A DNA stretch of 32,025 nt from an uncultured Cytophagaceae bacterium (GCA_903837305.1 CAILUB010000362.1:1-32025), one strand, 5' to 3'. Shown: positions 7,939-15,987, numbered from the stretch's first letter. Numbers and translations are program-made. The notes: a model not told the origin generated them from the sequence alone.

Positions 7939-8829
7939 ATGAAGTATAATTTGCTTTTCATTTTGTTGTTTTTCATTGCTTTAGAGCCTGCATTAGCAGT
8001 ATCTAAGGCTGATTCTACGGCAAATAAATGGAAACAAATAATGACCTCAGGCATTAACTTGAATCAATCGAGTTTTAGTGATAACTGGAAAGGGGGGGGA
8101 ACAAATACCTTAGCCATTGGCTGGTATTTAAATCATACAGCAAACGTTTCCAATGAATCTTGGCGTTTGAATTCTGACCTTAATTTACAAGTAGGTTTTC
8201 TCCAAAATAAAACTCAAAGTCTTCGTAAAAATATAGACCGTATTGCCTATGAATTTAAGGCCGGTTATCGAATCAGCCCTAAATGGGACTTTTTCGGTTC
8301 TACTAACTTTCAAACACAATTCTTTAGTGGATTTGAATATGGGAAGAAAAACAAAGCAGGTGTTCCTGTAGACTCCCTTATTTCAAGCCTTTTTGCTCCT
8401 GCCTACCTAACTTCTTCGATGGGTTTAGAATACCATCCAGATAAATCTTTTTATACCCGAATAGGTATTGGTAGTTTACGACAAACTTTTGTCTTCGATC
8501 AAGCTATCTCAAGAGCAGGATTATATGGTTTAGAAAAGCCAGGCGACAATATTAGAAATCAATTCGTATTCCAATATTTAGTTAACGTGGACAAAGATGT
8601 TTGGGAAAATATCAATGTAAAAGCCCGCTATTCAGCCCTCATCGACTATTTCAGACTAACATTATCAAATAGTATTGTGCATCGATTAGATGCGAATATT
8701 ACAATGAAAGTAAACAAATATGTCAGTACGAATCTGCAAATCGTATTATTCCGCGATTATGATCAAGACCCTAATTGGCAATTTTCCCAAGTATTATCGA
8801 TGGGTCTTGTCTACCGAATAGAAAAATAA
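7939..8829 (+). CDS. DUF3078 family outer-membrane/periplasmic protein
   Basis: 296 aa from the ATG at 7939; the ORF track begins at an upstream TTG (7924), which lies inside the promoter-like element TACCTTTG and is rejected. MKYNLLFILLFFIALEPALAVSKADS is a Sec signal peptide. The mature part begins with GINLNQSSFSDNWKGGGTNTLAIGWYLN, then alternating aromatic beta strands (YEFKAGYRISPKWDFFGSTNFQTQFFSGFEYG, FYTRIGIGSLRQTFVFD) typical of DUF3078, which is common in Bacteroidota and probably folds as a small outer-membrane beta barrel. Function is unknown. The stop codon directly abuts the stop of the convergent ppx-like gene with no spacer, and no terminator lies between them. Confidence 0.85.
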   Translation: MKYNLLFILLFFIALEPALAVSKADSTANKWKQIMTSGINLNQSSFSDNWKGGGTNTLAIGWYLNHTANVSNESWRLNSDLNLQVGFLQNKTQSLRKNIDRIAYEFKAGYRISPKWDFFGSTNFQTQFFSGFEYGKKNKAGVPVDSLISSLFAPAYLTSSMGLEYHPDKSFYTRIGIGSLRQTFVFDQAISRAGLYGLEKPGDNIRNQFVFQYLVNVDKDVWENINVKARYSALIDYFRLTLSNSIVHRLDANITMKVNKYVSTNLQIVLFRDYDQDPNWQFSQVLSMGLVYRIEK

Positions 8830-9720
8830 TTATTTCTTTCTATTTAAATACCGGTCATAGAGCATTTGTAAAATACCGTCTTTCAGTCCTAAATCGGGTA
8901 CCAAAATCGATTTACAACCAGCTAACTCCATCGCAGTCAAATAGATAGAAGCTGCTGGCACGATGACATCAGCTCGGTCTGTATTTAAGCGAAGCTTATT
9001 GACACGGTCTTCAAAAGAGAAAGATCCTACATAGGCAGCCATCTCAAATAAAGCATCAAAAGTCATTGACTTCTCCTCTGTTCCGGGCTTAGATAAATTA
9101 AATAATTTGGCGATATTTCCACCTGTCCCAATTGCCTCAATTTCACCTGAGATTAATTCTTTCTGCTGCGAAATCCAATTACGCATTTTTTCCCAATCCC
9201 CCTCCTTCTCTGTGCCTTCTAATAAACGAACTGATCCTATTTTAAAGGATTTAGAGGCCAATTTCTCCCGATGACGGTAGATATTTAATTCAGTACTTCC
9301 ACCACCTACATCAATGTGCAGATAATTTTTCTTCGGATGCAACGATTGAACTACCACATCATTAATTAATTCTGCTTCGCGGCTTCCATCAATTAATTGG
9401 ATTTTCATATCTAAAATCTTATGAATTCGAGTAATAATCTCGGCTGAATTAGAGGCTTCACGCATGGCTGAGGTGGCACAAATAGCGTAATCCTTCACTT
9501 CATGTAAATCCATTAATAACTTGTAAGCATGCAACAATTTAAAGACCCTTACCTCCGATTCAGGGGAAATGGAACCATCGCCAAACACATCATGACCTAA
9601 GCGAAGAGCGAAACGCACGTATTCGATCCGCTTAAAACTGATCACACCATCGTTCTCCAATACACTGGATATTTGAAGACGAGCGGCATTCGAACCGATA
9701 TCTATGGCTGCAAATTTCAT
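8830..9720 (-). CDS. Ppx/GppA-family exopolyphosphatase / pppGpp phosphatase
   Basis: 296 aa, matching the short two-lobed ASKHA core without the C-terminal HD domain of E. coli Ppx. Phosphate-1 motif AIDIGSNAARL at 5-15, CATSAMREASN at about 82-92, phosphate-2 motif HIDVGGGSTELN at about 135-146, and the adenosine-like motif AIGTGGNIAKL at about 197-207. These are the nucleotide/phosphate-binding loops of the family. It would remove terminal phosphate from polyphosphate or (p)ppGpp; which of the two cannot be told from sequence. It is translationally coupled to the HesB-like gene upstream: the ATG at 9720 overlaps that gene's TGA as ATGA. No ppk is present in the window. Confidence 0.92.
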   Translation of the reverse strand: MKFAAIDIGSNAARLQISSVLENDGVISFKRIEYVRFALRLGHDVFGDGSISPESEVRVFKLLHAYKLLMDLHEVKDYAICATSAMREASNSAEIITRIHKILDMKIQLIDGSREAELINDVVVQSLHPKKNYLHIDVGGGSTELNIYRHREKLASKSFKIGSVRLLEGTEKEGDWEKMRNWISQQKELISGEIEAIGTGGNIAKLFNLSKPGTEEKSMTFDALFEMAAYVGSFSFEDRVNKLRLNTDRADVIVPAASIYLTAMELAGCKSILVPDLGLKDGILQMLYDRYLNRKK

Positions 9721-9998
9721 GATTTCGCGGGTTTATGAAGGTAAAAACCATTGCCTTGGGCTTCGTATGAAATCTCTGTTCCTAGGACAAATAACAATTC
9801 TCTTCGATCAATGATAACAGGAATATTTTCAATCAGGTATTCCTCGTCAAACTCAGTTTTAGCATCAAAGCCAAGTATAAATGTACCACCACATGTACCA
9901 CCTCGCATTCCAACCCTAAGAAAAGGCTCAGGAAAAGAAAGTAGGCGCAGATTTTCAACCGCAGATTCCGTTAAATGAACAGGATAATCTATTAACAT
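9717..9998 (-). CDS. HesB/IscA-like small protein lacking the C-terminal Cys-x-Cys
   Basis: 93 aa. The pattern HLTESAVENLRLL, LRVGMRGGTCGGTFILGFD, EYLIENIPVIIDRRELLFVLGTEISYE is that of A-type Fe-S carriers (IscA/ErpA/HesB). The first ligand Cys is kept (C36 in GGTCGG), but the usual C-terminal CGC-type motif is replaced by EAQGNGFYLHKP, and there is no other cysteine in the protein. Classical A-type carriers coordinate Fe-S clusters or iron with all three cysteines, so this one is either a degenerate carrier or has a different role. It overlaps the ppx-like gene by 4 bp. The start at 9998 is the only reasonable ATG. It diverges from porX. Confidence 0.75.
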   Translation of the reverse strand: MLIDYPVHLTESAVENLRLLSFPEPFLRVGMRGGTCGGTFILGFDAKTEFDEEYLIENIPVIIDRRELLFVLGTEISYEAQGNGFYLHKPAKS

Positions 9999-10061
9999 GT
10001 ATTAACGAGGATTAAATGTAAAATTAGCTAATTTTAGACTTGAAAGGTAAATAAAAGAAGA

Positions 10062-11627
10062 ATGACGTATAAAATACTTTGGGCAGACGATGAAATCGAT
10101 TTATTGAAACCCTATATTTTGTTTTTAGAGAGCAAGGGATATGAAGTTTATACGGTTAATTCAGGTGCTGATGCACTTGAATTAGTAGAGACGCAGAAGT
10201 TCGACATTTTATTCCTAGATGAAAATATGCCAGGAATGTCTGGATTAGAGGTCTTATTACAAATCAAAAAGATCCGTCCCAACCTTCCCGTTATCATGAT
10301 TACAAAATCAGAGGAGGAAGAATTAATGGAGGATGCTATCGGTTCTAAGATAGCAGATTACCTCATCAAGCCACTGAATCCCAATCAATTATTACTTTCA
10401 GTTAAGCGTATATTCGATAAGAAAAGACTGGAAGAAGGGAAAACGAATATTACGTACCAACAAGAATTTTTGGCCTTATCAATGCAATACCAGGATCATT
10501 TAAATGCCAAAGAATGGTCTGAAATCTACGAAAAACTTGTGTATTGGGAGCTCGAAATAGACACCACCGAAAATAAATCGATGGCTGAAGTTTTGAACAA
10601 TCAAAAAAATGAGGCAAATGCCCATTTTAGTAAATTCATTGAAAAAAATTACGAAGATTGGTTGCAAAAACCAGATGCAGAAACCCCCGTTTTATCACAC
10701 TTGATGCTTCGTAAACACGTATTTCCGAAAATAAACGATAAGAGTCCACTCTATTTTATTTTAATCGACAACTTACGTTTTGACCAATGGAAAACGTTGG
10801 ATAAATACATCCAAGAATACTTTCAATTAGAACAGGAAAACAAGTATTATTCCATCCTTCCCACCACAACCGCCTATGCCCGAAATGCTATTTTTGCCGG
10901 TATGATGCCGTCTGAAATTGCAAAAAATTATCCTGATAAATGGGTATATGATATAGGTGATTCGGAAGATGAAGAGGGATATAATAAACAAGAAGAATTC
11001 TACCTACAAGAACAACTAAAGCGCTTGAAAATCAACGCTAAAAGCTCCTATCACAAGATTATTCACCAATACCAAGGAAAACAGTTAGTCGACAATTTCA
11101 ATAAATTAGCCACCAATGATTTAAACGTCATCGTCTATAATTTCGTGGATATGCTATCCCACGCACGCACAGACATGGCCATGATTAAGGAATTAGCCCC
11201 AGACGAATCTGCTTATCGCAGTTTAACAGCCAGCTGGTTCCAACATTCTCCCCTATTTGATCTGTTAAAGAAGATCGCAGAGAAAAAAGGGCGTGTAATC
11301 ATTACGACGGATCACGGGATGATTCGAGTACAAAATCCAGTTAAAATCATTGGTGATCGCAATACGAATACGAATCTACGCTATAAGCAAGGGAAAAATT
11401 TAAATTGGGATGCAACCAATAAAATGATGGTTTGCAGGAAACCAGAGAACATTTTCTTACCGAAACCGAATGTCTCTACCACCTATGTTTTTGCTAAAGA
11501 AGACAATCTATTCGCTTATCCCAATAATTTCAATCAATACGTAAACCACTATAAAAATACATTCCAACATGGAGGTATTTCACTAGAAGAATGTATCATT
11601 CCAGTGGTTTACTATACAGGAAAATAA
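10062..11627 (+). CDS. porX: PorX: response regulator with PglZ/alkaline-phosphatase-superfamily effector domain
   Basis: 521 aa. Receiver domain at 1-120 with the acidic pocket D9-D10, phospho-acceptor D53 (DILFLDENMPG), T81 and K103 (DYLIKPLNP). A helical linker (about 120-205) follows, then a PglZ domain with metal and active-site segments LIDNLRFDQW (D236), PTTTAYARNAIFAG (Thr near 268-270 as nucleophile candidate), VDMLSHARTD (D363, H367), TTDHGM (D417, H418) and QHGG (H503). This is the domain order of PorX, which with the kinase PorY and sigma factor SigP controls type IX secretion genes in Porphyromonas gingivalis. The PglZ domain of that family is reported to be a zinc phosphodiesterase acting on oligonucleotides. 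No porY, sigP or T9SS structural gene is adjacent. AAAAGAAGA before the ATG may act as ribosome binding site. Confidence 0.93.
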   Translation: MTYKILWADDEIDLLKPYILFLESKGYEVYTVNSGADALELVETQKFDILFLDENMPGMSGLEVLLQIKKIRPNLPVIMITKSEEEELMEDAIGSKIADYLIKPLNPNQLLLSVKRIFDKKRLEEGKTNITYQQEFLALSMQYQDHLNAKEWSEIYEKLVYWELEIDTTENKSMAEVLNNQKNEANAHFSKFIEKNYEDWLQKPDAETPVLSHLMLRKHVFPKINDKSPLYFILIDNLRFDQWKTLDKYIQEYFQLEQENKYYSILPTTTAYARNAIFAGMMPSEIAKNYPDKWVYDIGDSEDEEGYNKQEEFYLQEQLKRLKINAKSSYHKIIHQYQGKQLVDNFNKLATNDLNVIVYNFVDMLSHARTDMAMIKELAPDESAYRSLTASWFQHSPLFDLLKKIAEKKGRVIITTDHGMIRVQNPVKIIGDRNTNTNLRYKQGKNLNWDATNKMMVCRKPENIFLPKPNVSTTYVFAKEDNLFAYPNNFNQYVNHYKNTFQHGGISLEECIIPVVYYTGK

Positions 11628-11629
11628 GA

Positions 11630-12301
11630 TTAAAGACTGCTTACAGGGAAGATTTTACCTCCTTCGCATTTCAGGATTTTACCTGGGACTTTAGCCATCG
11701 TATTGTAATCATGACTAGCCATGATAATCGCCATGCCGCTTTGATTTAATTCTTTGAATAATTGCATAATTTCCAAAGAAACCTCTGGATCTAAATGCCC
11801 CGTAGGCTCATCAGCTAGCAATAGCATCGGATTATTCAGAATCGCTCGGGCAATACAAATACGTTGTTGTTCTCCACCTGAAAGACGGTGAATACGCTTG
11901 TTGATGGCAGAACTCATTCCCACGCGCGCTAAAACCTCCTCAATCTTGAATCGAATTTCATCTTTATTCGTATGACCAGTAGCCTCTAAAACAAAAGATA
12001 AATTCTTCTCAACATTGCGATCAGTCAACAATTGAAAATCTTGAAATACAAAGCCTAATTTGCGCCTTAAGAAAGGCACCTCTGAACGCTTAATCGTATT
12101 CAAAGAATAGCCTGCAACGGAGGCAATTCCCGATTCAAGGCCAATTTCCGCAATGATACTGCGAAAAAAAGTACTCTTCCCACTACCTGTTTTGCCGATC
12201 AAATAATAAAATTCTCCTTCATTAATCGTTAAATTAATGTCTTCGAGTGTGTTAACACCTTCTTGTGAAATACTTACTTGTTCAAAAGATAAAACAGACA
12301 T
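11630..12301 (-). CDS. ftsE: FtsE-like ABC transporter ATPase
   Basis: 223 aa, the length of FtsE. Walker [10 protein letters not shown] (36-44), Q-loop FVFQDFQLL (about 84-92), signature LSGGEQQR (140-147), Walker B MLLLADEP (159-166), D-loop HLD, and switch His in MASHD (H197). With FtsX, FtsE forms a membrane complex that activates cell-wall hydrolases at the division site. The Q-loop and overall form fit FtsE better than LolD, though LolD-like is the main alternative. No ftsX is found in the window. It sits 17 bp downstream of the aldolase gene, so the two are co-transcribed, and its stop is only 2 bp from the convergent porX stop. Confidence 0.85.
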   Translation of the reverse strand: MSVLSFEQVSISQEGVNTLEDINLTINEGEFYYLIGKTGSGKSTFFRSIIAEIGLESGIASVAGYSLNTIKRSEVPFLRRKLGFVFQDFQLLTDRNVEKNLSFVLEATGHTNKDEIRFKIEEVLARVGMSSAINKRIHRLSGGEQQRICIARAILNNPMLLLADEPTGHLDPEVSLEIMQLFKELNQSGMAIIMASHDYNTMAKVPGKILKCEGGKIFPVSSL

Positions 12302-12318
12302 AAAATCGCCTAGGTTAA

Positions 12319-12975
12319 TTATGAATTCGCTTTTGCGTGATCAGCTAAAAATTGGGCTAAACCAGTATCAGTTAATGGGTGCTTCAAAAGAGCTAACATC
12401 GCTGACAATGGACCTGTCATGACATCAGCAGCTGCTTCAGCACATTTAATGATATGCATGGGGTGACGTACAGAGGCTGCTAAGATTTGTGTATCAAATT
12501 CGTAGTTATCGTAGATCAAGCGAATTTGCTCTATCAATTCGATACCATCAAAAGAAATATCATCTAAACGTCCGATGAAAGGGGAAACATAAGTTGCACC
12601 TGCTTTCGCTGCTAATAAAGCTTGACCGGCTGAAAATACAAGCGTGCAATTGGTTTTTATACCTCTTTCAGAAAAATATTTCAAGGCCTTAATACCGTCC
12701 TTGATCATTGGAATCTTAACTACAATTTTATCATCTAGCTCAGCTAATTCTTCGCCTTCACGAATCATTCCCTCGTAATCAGTCGCAATTACTTCGGCAG
12801 AAACATCACCGTCTACGATATCACAAATCGCTTTGTAATGACGTAAAACGTTATCTTTTCCGGTAATTCCTTCTTTAGCCATTAAAGAAGGGTTCGTTGT
12901 AACGCCGTCTAAAACACCTAAATCCTGTGCCTCTTTTATTTGAGCTAGGTTTGCTGTATCAATGAAAAATTTCAT
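12319..12975 (-). CDS. fsa: Fructose-6-phosphate aldolase / transaldolase (TalC family)
   Basis: 218 aa, the size of the short TalC/FSA class rather than the ~320-aa classical transaldolases. [36 protein letters not shown] is the family N-terminus. The Schiff-base lysine is K87 in KIVVKIPM, and [31 protein letters not shown] carries the phosphate-binding region. In Bacteroidota these usually act as transaldolases in the pentose phosphate pathway, but aldolase activity cannot be excluded. The ATG at 12975 lies about 20 bp after the U tract of the SRP RNA gene on the same strand, and no separate promoter is evident. Confidence 0.93.
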   Translation of the reverse strand: MKFFIDTANLAQIKEAQDLGVLDGVTTNPSLMAKEGITGKDNVLRHYKAICDIVDGDVSAEVIATDYEGMIREGEELAELDDKIVVKIPMIKDGIKALKYFSERGIKTNCTLVFSAGQALLAAKAGATYVSPFIGRLDDISFDGIELIEQIRLIYDNYEFDTQILAASVRHPMHIIKCAEAAADVMTGPLSAMLALLKHPLTDTGLAQFLADHAKANS

Positions 12976-12994
12976 AGGTCAGATTTTTTATAAC

Positions 12995-13082
12995 AAAAAA
13001 ATGGCAAATTCACCGCTACGACCGACCTACCCTTGCTTCGATCAAGACCTGGGGGATTCAGCGGGAGCTGGTAATTTGCCGT
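12995..13082 (-). ncRNA. ffs: Small bacterial SRP RNA (4.5S-like)
   Basis: Minus-strand RNA 5'-ACGGCAAAUUACCAGC... contains CCCCCAGG UCUUGAUCGA AGCAAGGG, the domain IV signature of SRP RNA: the symmetric internal loop CAGG/AGCA flanking a short apical hairpin where Ffh binds. The ends GGCAAATT (13073-13080) and AATTTGCC (13003-13010) pair perfectly, CCGCU/AGCGG forms the next helix, and a run of U follows as terminator. Length of about 85 nt fits the small SRP class. The apical loop looks larger than the usual GNRA tetraloop (UC closing with GA). A promoter with exact spacing lies directly upstream. Found by eye; a covariance-model search (Rfam RF00169) would decide. Confidence 0.82.
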
Positions 13083-13084
13083 CA

Positions 13085-13115
13085 CAAATATGATAAAAAA
13101 GCTGCTTTTTTCAAA
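13085..13115 (-). promoter_or_regulatory. Promoter of the SRP RNA gene (TTTG-N19-CATATTTG)
   Basis: On the minus strand TTTG (13112-13115) lies 19 bases before CATATTTG (13085-13092), which differs from TAnnTTTG only at the first base. Transcription would start a few bases on, at about 13080-13082, exactly at the 5' end predicted from RNA folding. The 19-base spacer contains the palindrome AAAAAAGC-T-GCTTTTTT (13095-13111). Confidence 0.65.
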
Positions 13116-13156
13116 ATATATATCGTTTTTTTGGATTAGCCCCTTAACTTTAAAAG

Positions 13157-13858
13157 ATGAAAAAATTGATATTATTTCTAAGCCTTAGTTTTGCTTGGGC
13201 TTGCTCAACGTCAGGTGAGGCTTGGTTAGACGAGGCGAAAGCCAGATTGAAGAAAGGGGAAACAGTTTCTGCAAAAGAGGCTCTTCAGAAAGCGATTGAA
13301 AAAAATCCAGGTTTAGCTGAAGCGTATAACCTCAAAGGGGTCATTCTATTTCAAGAAAAAAATTATCCTGAGGCAGAAGCAGCCTATCGTAAAGCTATCG
13401 AACTAAAACCTTCCCTATATACTGCTCAGCTTAATCTAGGGGCAGTTTTGATGGAACAAGGAGTTTGGGATAAAGCCTTAGCTCCTACAGATAAAGCCAT
13501 CACAGCTCAGCCAGATTCAGGCGCAGGATACCTCCAAAGAGGGATCATTCAAGCAGCTTTAGCTGATCCAGCAAAAGCTAAGATCGATTTTACTCAAGCC
13601 ATCAAATTAGCCCCCAAAGACATCAATGCCTATTATAACCGCGGAAACATTTTGTTTCAAGAAGAAAATTATGCCGAAGCTATAGCTGATTTTGCGAAGG
13701 CCGCAGAAATTGATCCAACCTTTGGAAAATCCTATTACGCTTTAGGCCTGAGCTATATAAAATCGAAACAAAACGATAAAGCTTGCCTTGCTTTCCAACA
13801 AGCGCAGAAATTGAACTATCCAGGTGCAGCCGAAGCAGTAAAAAACCTATGTAATTAA
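13157..13858 (+). CDS. TPR-repeat lipoprotein
   Basis: 233 aa. MKKLILFLSLSFAWAC ends in a lipobox (Cys16), so a lipid-anchored periplasmic or outer-membrane protein is expected. The rest is about five or six tetratricopeptide repeats: PGLAEAYNLKGVILFQEKNYPEAEAAYRKAIELKP, SLYTAQLNLGAVLMEQGVWDKAL, INAYYNRGNILFQEENYAEAIADFAKAAEIDP, TFGKSYYALGLSYIKSKQNDKACLAFQQAQ. TPR arrays bind peptides or protein partners; no enzymatic domain is present, and the partner is unknown. It is followed after one base by the TMEM220-like gene, so translation is likely coupled. TAACTTTA at 13145-13152 resembles a -7 element just before the ATG, but the matching upstream box is absent. Confidence 0.85.
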   Translation: MKKLILFLSLSFAWACSTSGEAWLDEAKARLKKGETVSAKEALQKAIEKNPGLAEAYNLKGVILFQEKNYPEAEAAYRKAIELKPSLYTAQLNLGAVLMEQGVWDKALAPTDKAITAQPDSGAGYLQRGIIQAALADPAKAKIDFTQAIKLAPKDINAYYNRGNILFQEENYAEAIADFAKAAEIDPTFGKSYYALGLSYIKSKQNDKACLAFQQAQKLNYPGAAEAVKNLCN

Positions 13859-13859
13859 G

Positions 13860-14216
13860 ATGAAAAAGGCACAATTAGTTTTGGGAGGTTTATTTGGACT
13901 AGTATTTTTACTGTTCACTTATTGGCAATTAAATGATCCAGACCCCATTTTGTGGGTTCCGGTTTATGCTACGGCAGTTTATACGTCATTACAAGCGATG
14001 CGTGGTAAAACTAATCCCGAACTTCTACTCATTTTATTTTGCTTATCCTTCTTCGCAGGATTGCAATTATGGGTCGAAATGACGGCCTGGGAGGGATTCT
14101 TAACCGATGGTTTAAGCATGAAGACGCATAATCAAGAATTAGCAAGAGAAGCAGTAGGTCTTTGGATAGCAACCGGTTCTTTTGCTTTGTTTTACGGACT
14201 AGAAAAAATGAAATAA
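13860..14216 (+). CDS. Small membrane protein, transmembrane family 220 (TMEM220-like)
   Basis: 118 aa with about four hydrophobic segments: LVLGGLFGLVFLLFTYWQ, ILWVPVYATAVYTSLQA, LLLILFCLSFFAGLQLWV and AVGLWIATGSFALFYGL. The stretch FTYWQLNDPDPILWVPVYA is the recognisable signature of the TMEM220 family (helical membrane protein, function unknown), found in both bacteria and animals. The spacing of one base from the TPR lipoprotein and one base to the next gene shows a tight three-gene operon. Confidence 0.8.
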   Translation: MKKAQLVLGGLFGLVFLLFTYWQLNDPDPILWVPVYATAVYTSLQAMRGKTNPELLLILFCLSFFAGLQLWVEMTAWEGFLTDGLSMKTHNQELAREAVGLWIATGSFALFYGLEKMK

Positions 14217-14217
14217 A

Positions 14218-15138
14218 ATGTTTGAACTTGGATTTGTCTCTGCGATTCTCCCTACTAAAAGCCTATTTGAGGTATTAGACTACGCAAATCAACAAAATTT
14301 TGCGTGTGTGGAGGTCATGTGTTGGCCTGCTTCGTCTAAAGACGCGCGCAGGTATGCAGGAGTTTCTCATATAGCGGTGGATGAAATGACTACGGAAGAT
14401 TTATTGAGCTTAAAAGAGAAATTAGCACAGCATCCGGTCAAAATATCAGCTCTTGGCTATTATCCGAATCCATTAGATCCGGACGAAACTCAAGCTTCTT
14501 TTTACCGCGAGCACATCAAAAAAATCATCAAGGCTGCGGCCATATTAGGTATATCGCGTGTGAACACCTTCGTAGGACGTGATTACACGAAGAATGTGAA
14601 TTATAATGTAGGAAAATTTGCAGAAGTTTGGCCTGAAATTATTGCCTTAGCTGATACGTTACAGATCAAAATAGGGATTGAAAATTGCCCCATGTTTTTT
14701 ACGGATGATGAATGGCCGGGTGGAAAAAATTTGATGACGACGCCTAAGATTTGGGATGAATTATTTACGATTATTCCATCGGCAAATTTTGGCTTAAATT
14801 ATGATCCATCACATATGGTTTTCCAAATGATGGACTACACCTACCCTATCTATGCATATGCAGATCGGATTCACCATGTGCATTTAAAAGATGTGAAAGT
14901 GTATCCAGAGAAGTTAAATCGGGTGGGGATTTTAGCCAATCCATTAGAATACCATGCTCCTAAAATTCCAGGTTTAGGTGATATTCATTGGGGAAAGTTT
15001 ATCTCAGCATTGAATGATGTACGTTACCGAGGCCCCATCGTCATCGAAGTAGAAGACAAGGCTTATGAGGGTTCGGAAGAGGATATTGATAAAGCGATTC
15101 GAAGTGCTCGAAATCACATTCAGCAATTTTTACCCTAA
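14218..15138 (+). CDS. Sugar phosphate isomerase/epimerase (AP-endonuclease-2-like TIM barrel)
   Basis: 306 aa, no signal peptide, so cytoplasmic. The xylose-isomerase-like TIM barrel is shown by the strand-end residues that normally bind the divalent metal: E155 (GIENCPMF), D196 and H199 (NYDPSHM), H222 (HVHLKDV), and E277 (VIEVED). The N-terminus FELGFVSAILPTKSLFEVLDYANQQNFACVEVM is typical of IolE/IolI-like members. The substrate cannot be assigned. It ends the operon begun by the TPR lipoprotein and is followed at once by a strong bidirectional terminator. Confidence 0.85.
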   Translation: MFELGFVSAILPTKSLFEVLDYANQQNFACVEVMCWPASSKDARRYAGVSHIAVDEMTTEDLLSLKEKLAQHPVKISALGYYPNPLDPDETQASFYREHIKKIIKAAAILGISRVNTFVGRDYTKNVNYNVGKFAEVWPEIIALADTLQIKIGIENCPMFFTDDEWPGGKNLMTTPKIWDELFTIIPSANFGLNYDPSHMVFQMMDYTYPIYAYADRIHHVHLKDVKVYPEKLNRVGILANPLEYHAPKIPGLGDIHWGKFISALNDVRYRGPIVIEVEDKAYEGSEEDIDKAIRSARNHIQQFLP

Positions 15139-15170
15139 AAAAAGGGCTTCATTTCTGAAGCCCTTTTTTA
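15137..15170. terminator. Bidirectional rho-independent terminator
   Basis: A 12-bp stem aaaaagggcttc, loop atttct, gaagcccttttt, with an A tract on the left and a T tract on the right. It lies between the end of the plus-strand isomerase gene and the end of the minus-strand LolA-like gene and can serve both. Confidence 0.88.
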
Positions 15171-15190
15171 ATACAGCGAAAAACACTTGA

Positions 15191-15922
15191 TTATTTGCTT
15201 GGTTTTGCAAAAATAACTGGATCAATTGTCGGATTAATCTCTACAGAAACCGTTTCCACTGTCATCATGCCACCCATTGGATTTGCTGTTTCCACCGTGT
15301 GAGGGAAAGCTAAACCATTAACCATTTTATAGTTCGAGAAGCTAACTTCTGAATCTATTTCTTGGCCATTCGCTTGAACTTTTGCCTGTGTCTTCACTAC
15401 GAAATTAGTGGCAGTAGAAACGTAGACTTTACTATCTTCGCCAGAAGGCTTTGTAACCGTTAACAGATACACATCAGCACCATCTAATTTCTCCTTAGAT
15501 ACTAACTCGATCTTATAACCGTCTTTTTTTGCATTCGTTAAAATAGAACCTAATGTCTTTTGTGAGCTTGACATCTTTACTTGTTCACTAGGCATATCTT
15601 CAGGCTCACCCGTTCCACCCATCATGGCAGGGCGATTCATCCAACCTTTGTCTCCGTCAATTACAGTAATGATTTTATTTCCCATTACTTCCACCTCTTG
15701 ACGAAAAGACTTACCAACCACTAAGGACGTCTTGCTTTCAATGTCCATTCCTTGAACATTAAACTTATTCTTTACCACAGCTGTTTTCACAGTTGCCCAT
15801 TTATCGGCACCACCCATAGCGGCTTCGTGTTTAGCTAAAATTTCCTCTGTCGATTGAGCAAAGGCTACATTAGCTACAAGCATTACTGCCACAAGGCAGA
15901 TTGATTTGATCATTGTTTTCAT
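15191..15922 (-). CDS. Periplasmic LolA-like outer-membrane lipoprotein-sorting family protein
   Basis: 243 aa. Sec signal peptide ending VANVAFAQ. STEEILAKHEAAMGGADKWATVKTAVVKNKF is the usual beginning of Bacteroidota proteins placed in the LolA/LolB superfamily; the rest is an eleven-strand half-barrel pattern (QEVEVMGNKIITVIDGDKGWMNRP, YKIELVSKEKLDGADVYLLTVTKP, EVSFSNYKMVNGLAFPHTVE). Such proteins may bind lipid or lipoprotein acyl chains in the periplasm, but they are not the genuine LolA and their cargo is unknown. Start at M1 or at M4 (MIKSIC) are both possible. It is the last gene of a long minus-strand run, 65 bp after the MFS gene stop, and ends at the shared terminator. Confidence 0.75.
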   Translation of the reverse strand: MKTMIKSICLVAVMLVANVAFAQSTEEILAKHEAAMGGADKWATVKTAVVKNKFNVQGMDIESKTSLVVGKSFRQEVEVMGNKIITVIDGDKGWMNRPAMMGGTGEPEDMPSEQVKMSSSQKTLGSILTNAKKDGYKIELVSKEKLDGADVYLLTVTKPSGEDSKVYVSTATNFVVKTQAKVQANGQEIDSEVSFSNYKMVNGLAFPHTVETANPMGGMMTVETVSVEINPTIDPVIFAKPSK

Positions 15923-15987
15923 TTAAAAGGGGTTTATTTTCGAAAGTTAAGGTAAAAAAGCATAGCTTAATTACCGTTCATCCTTTT

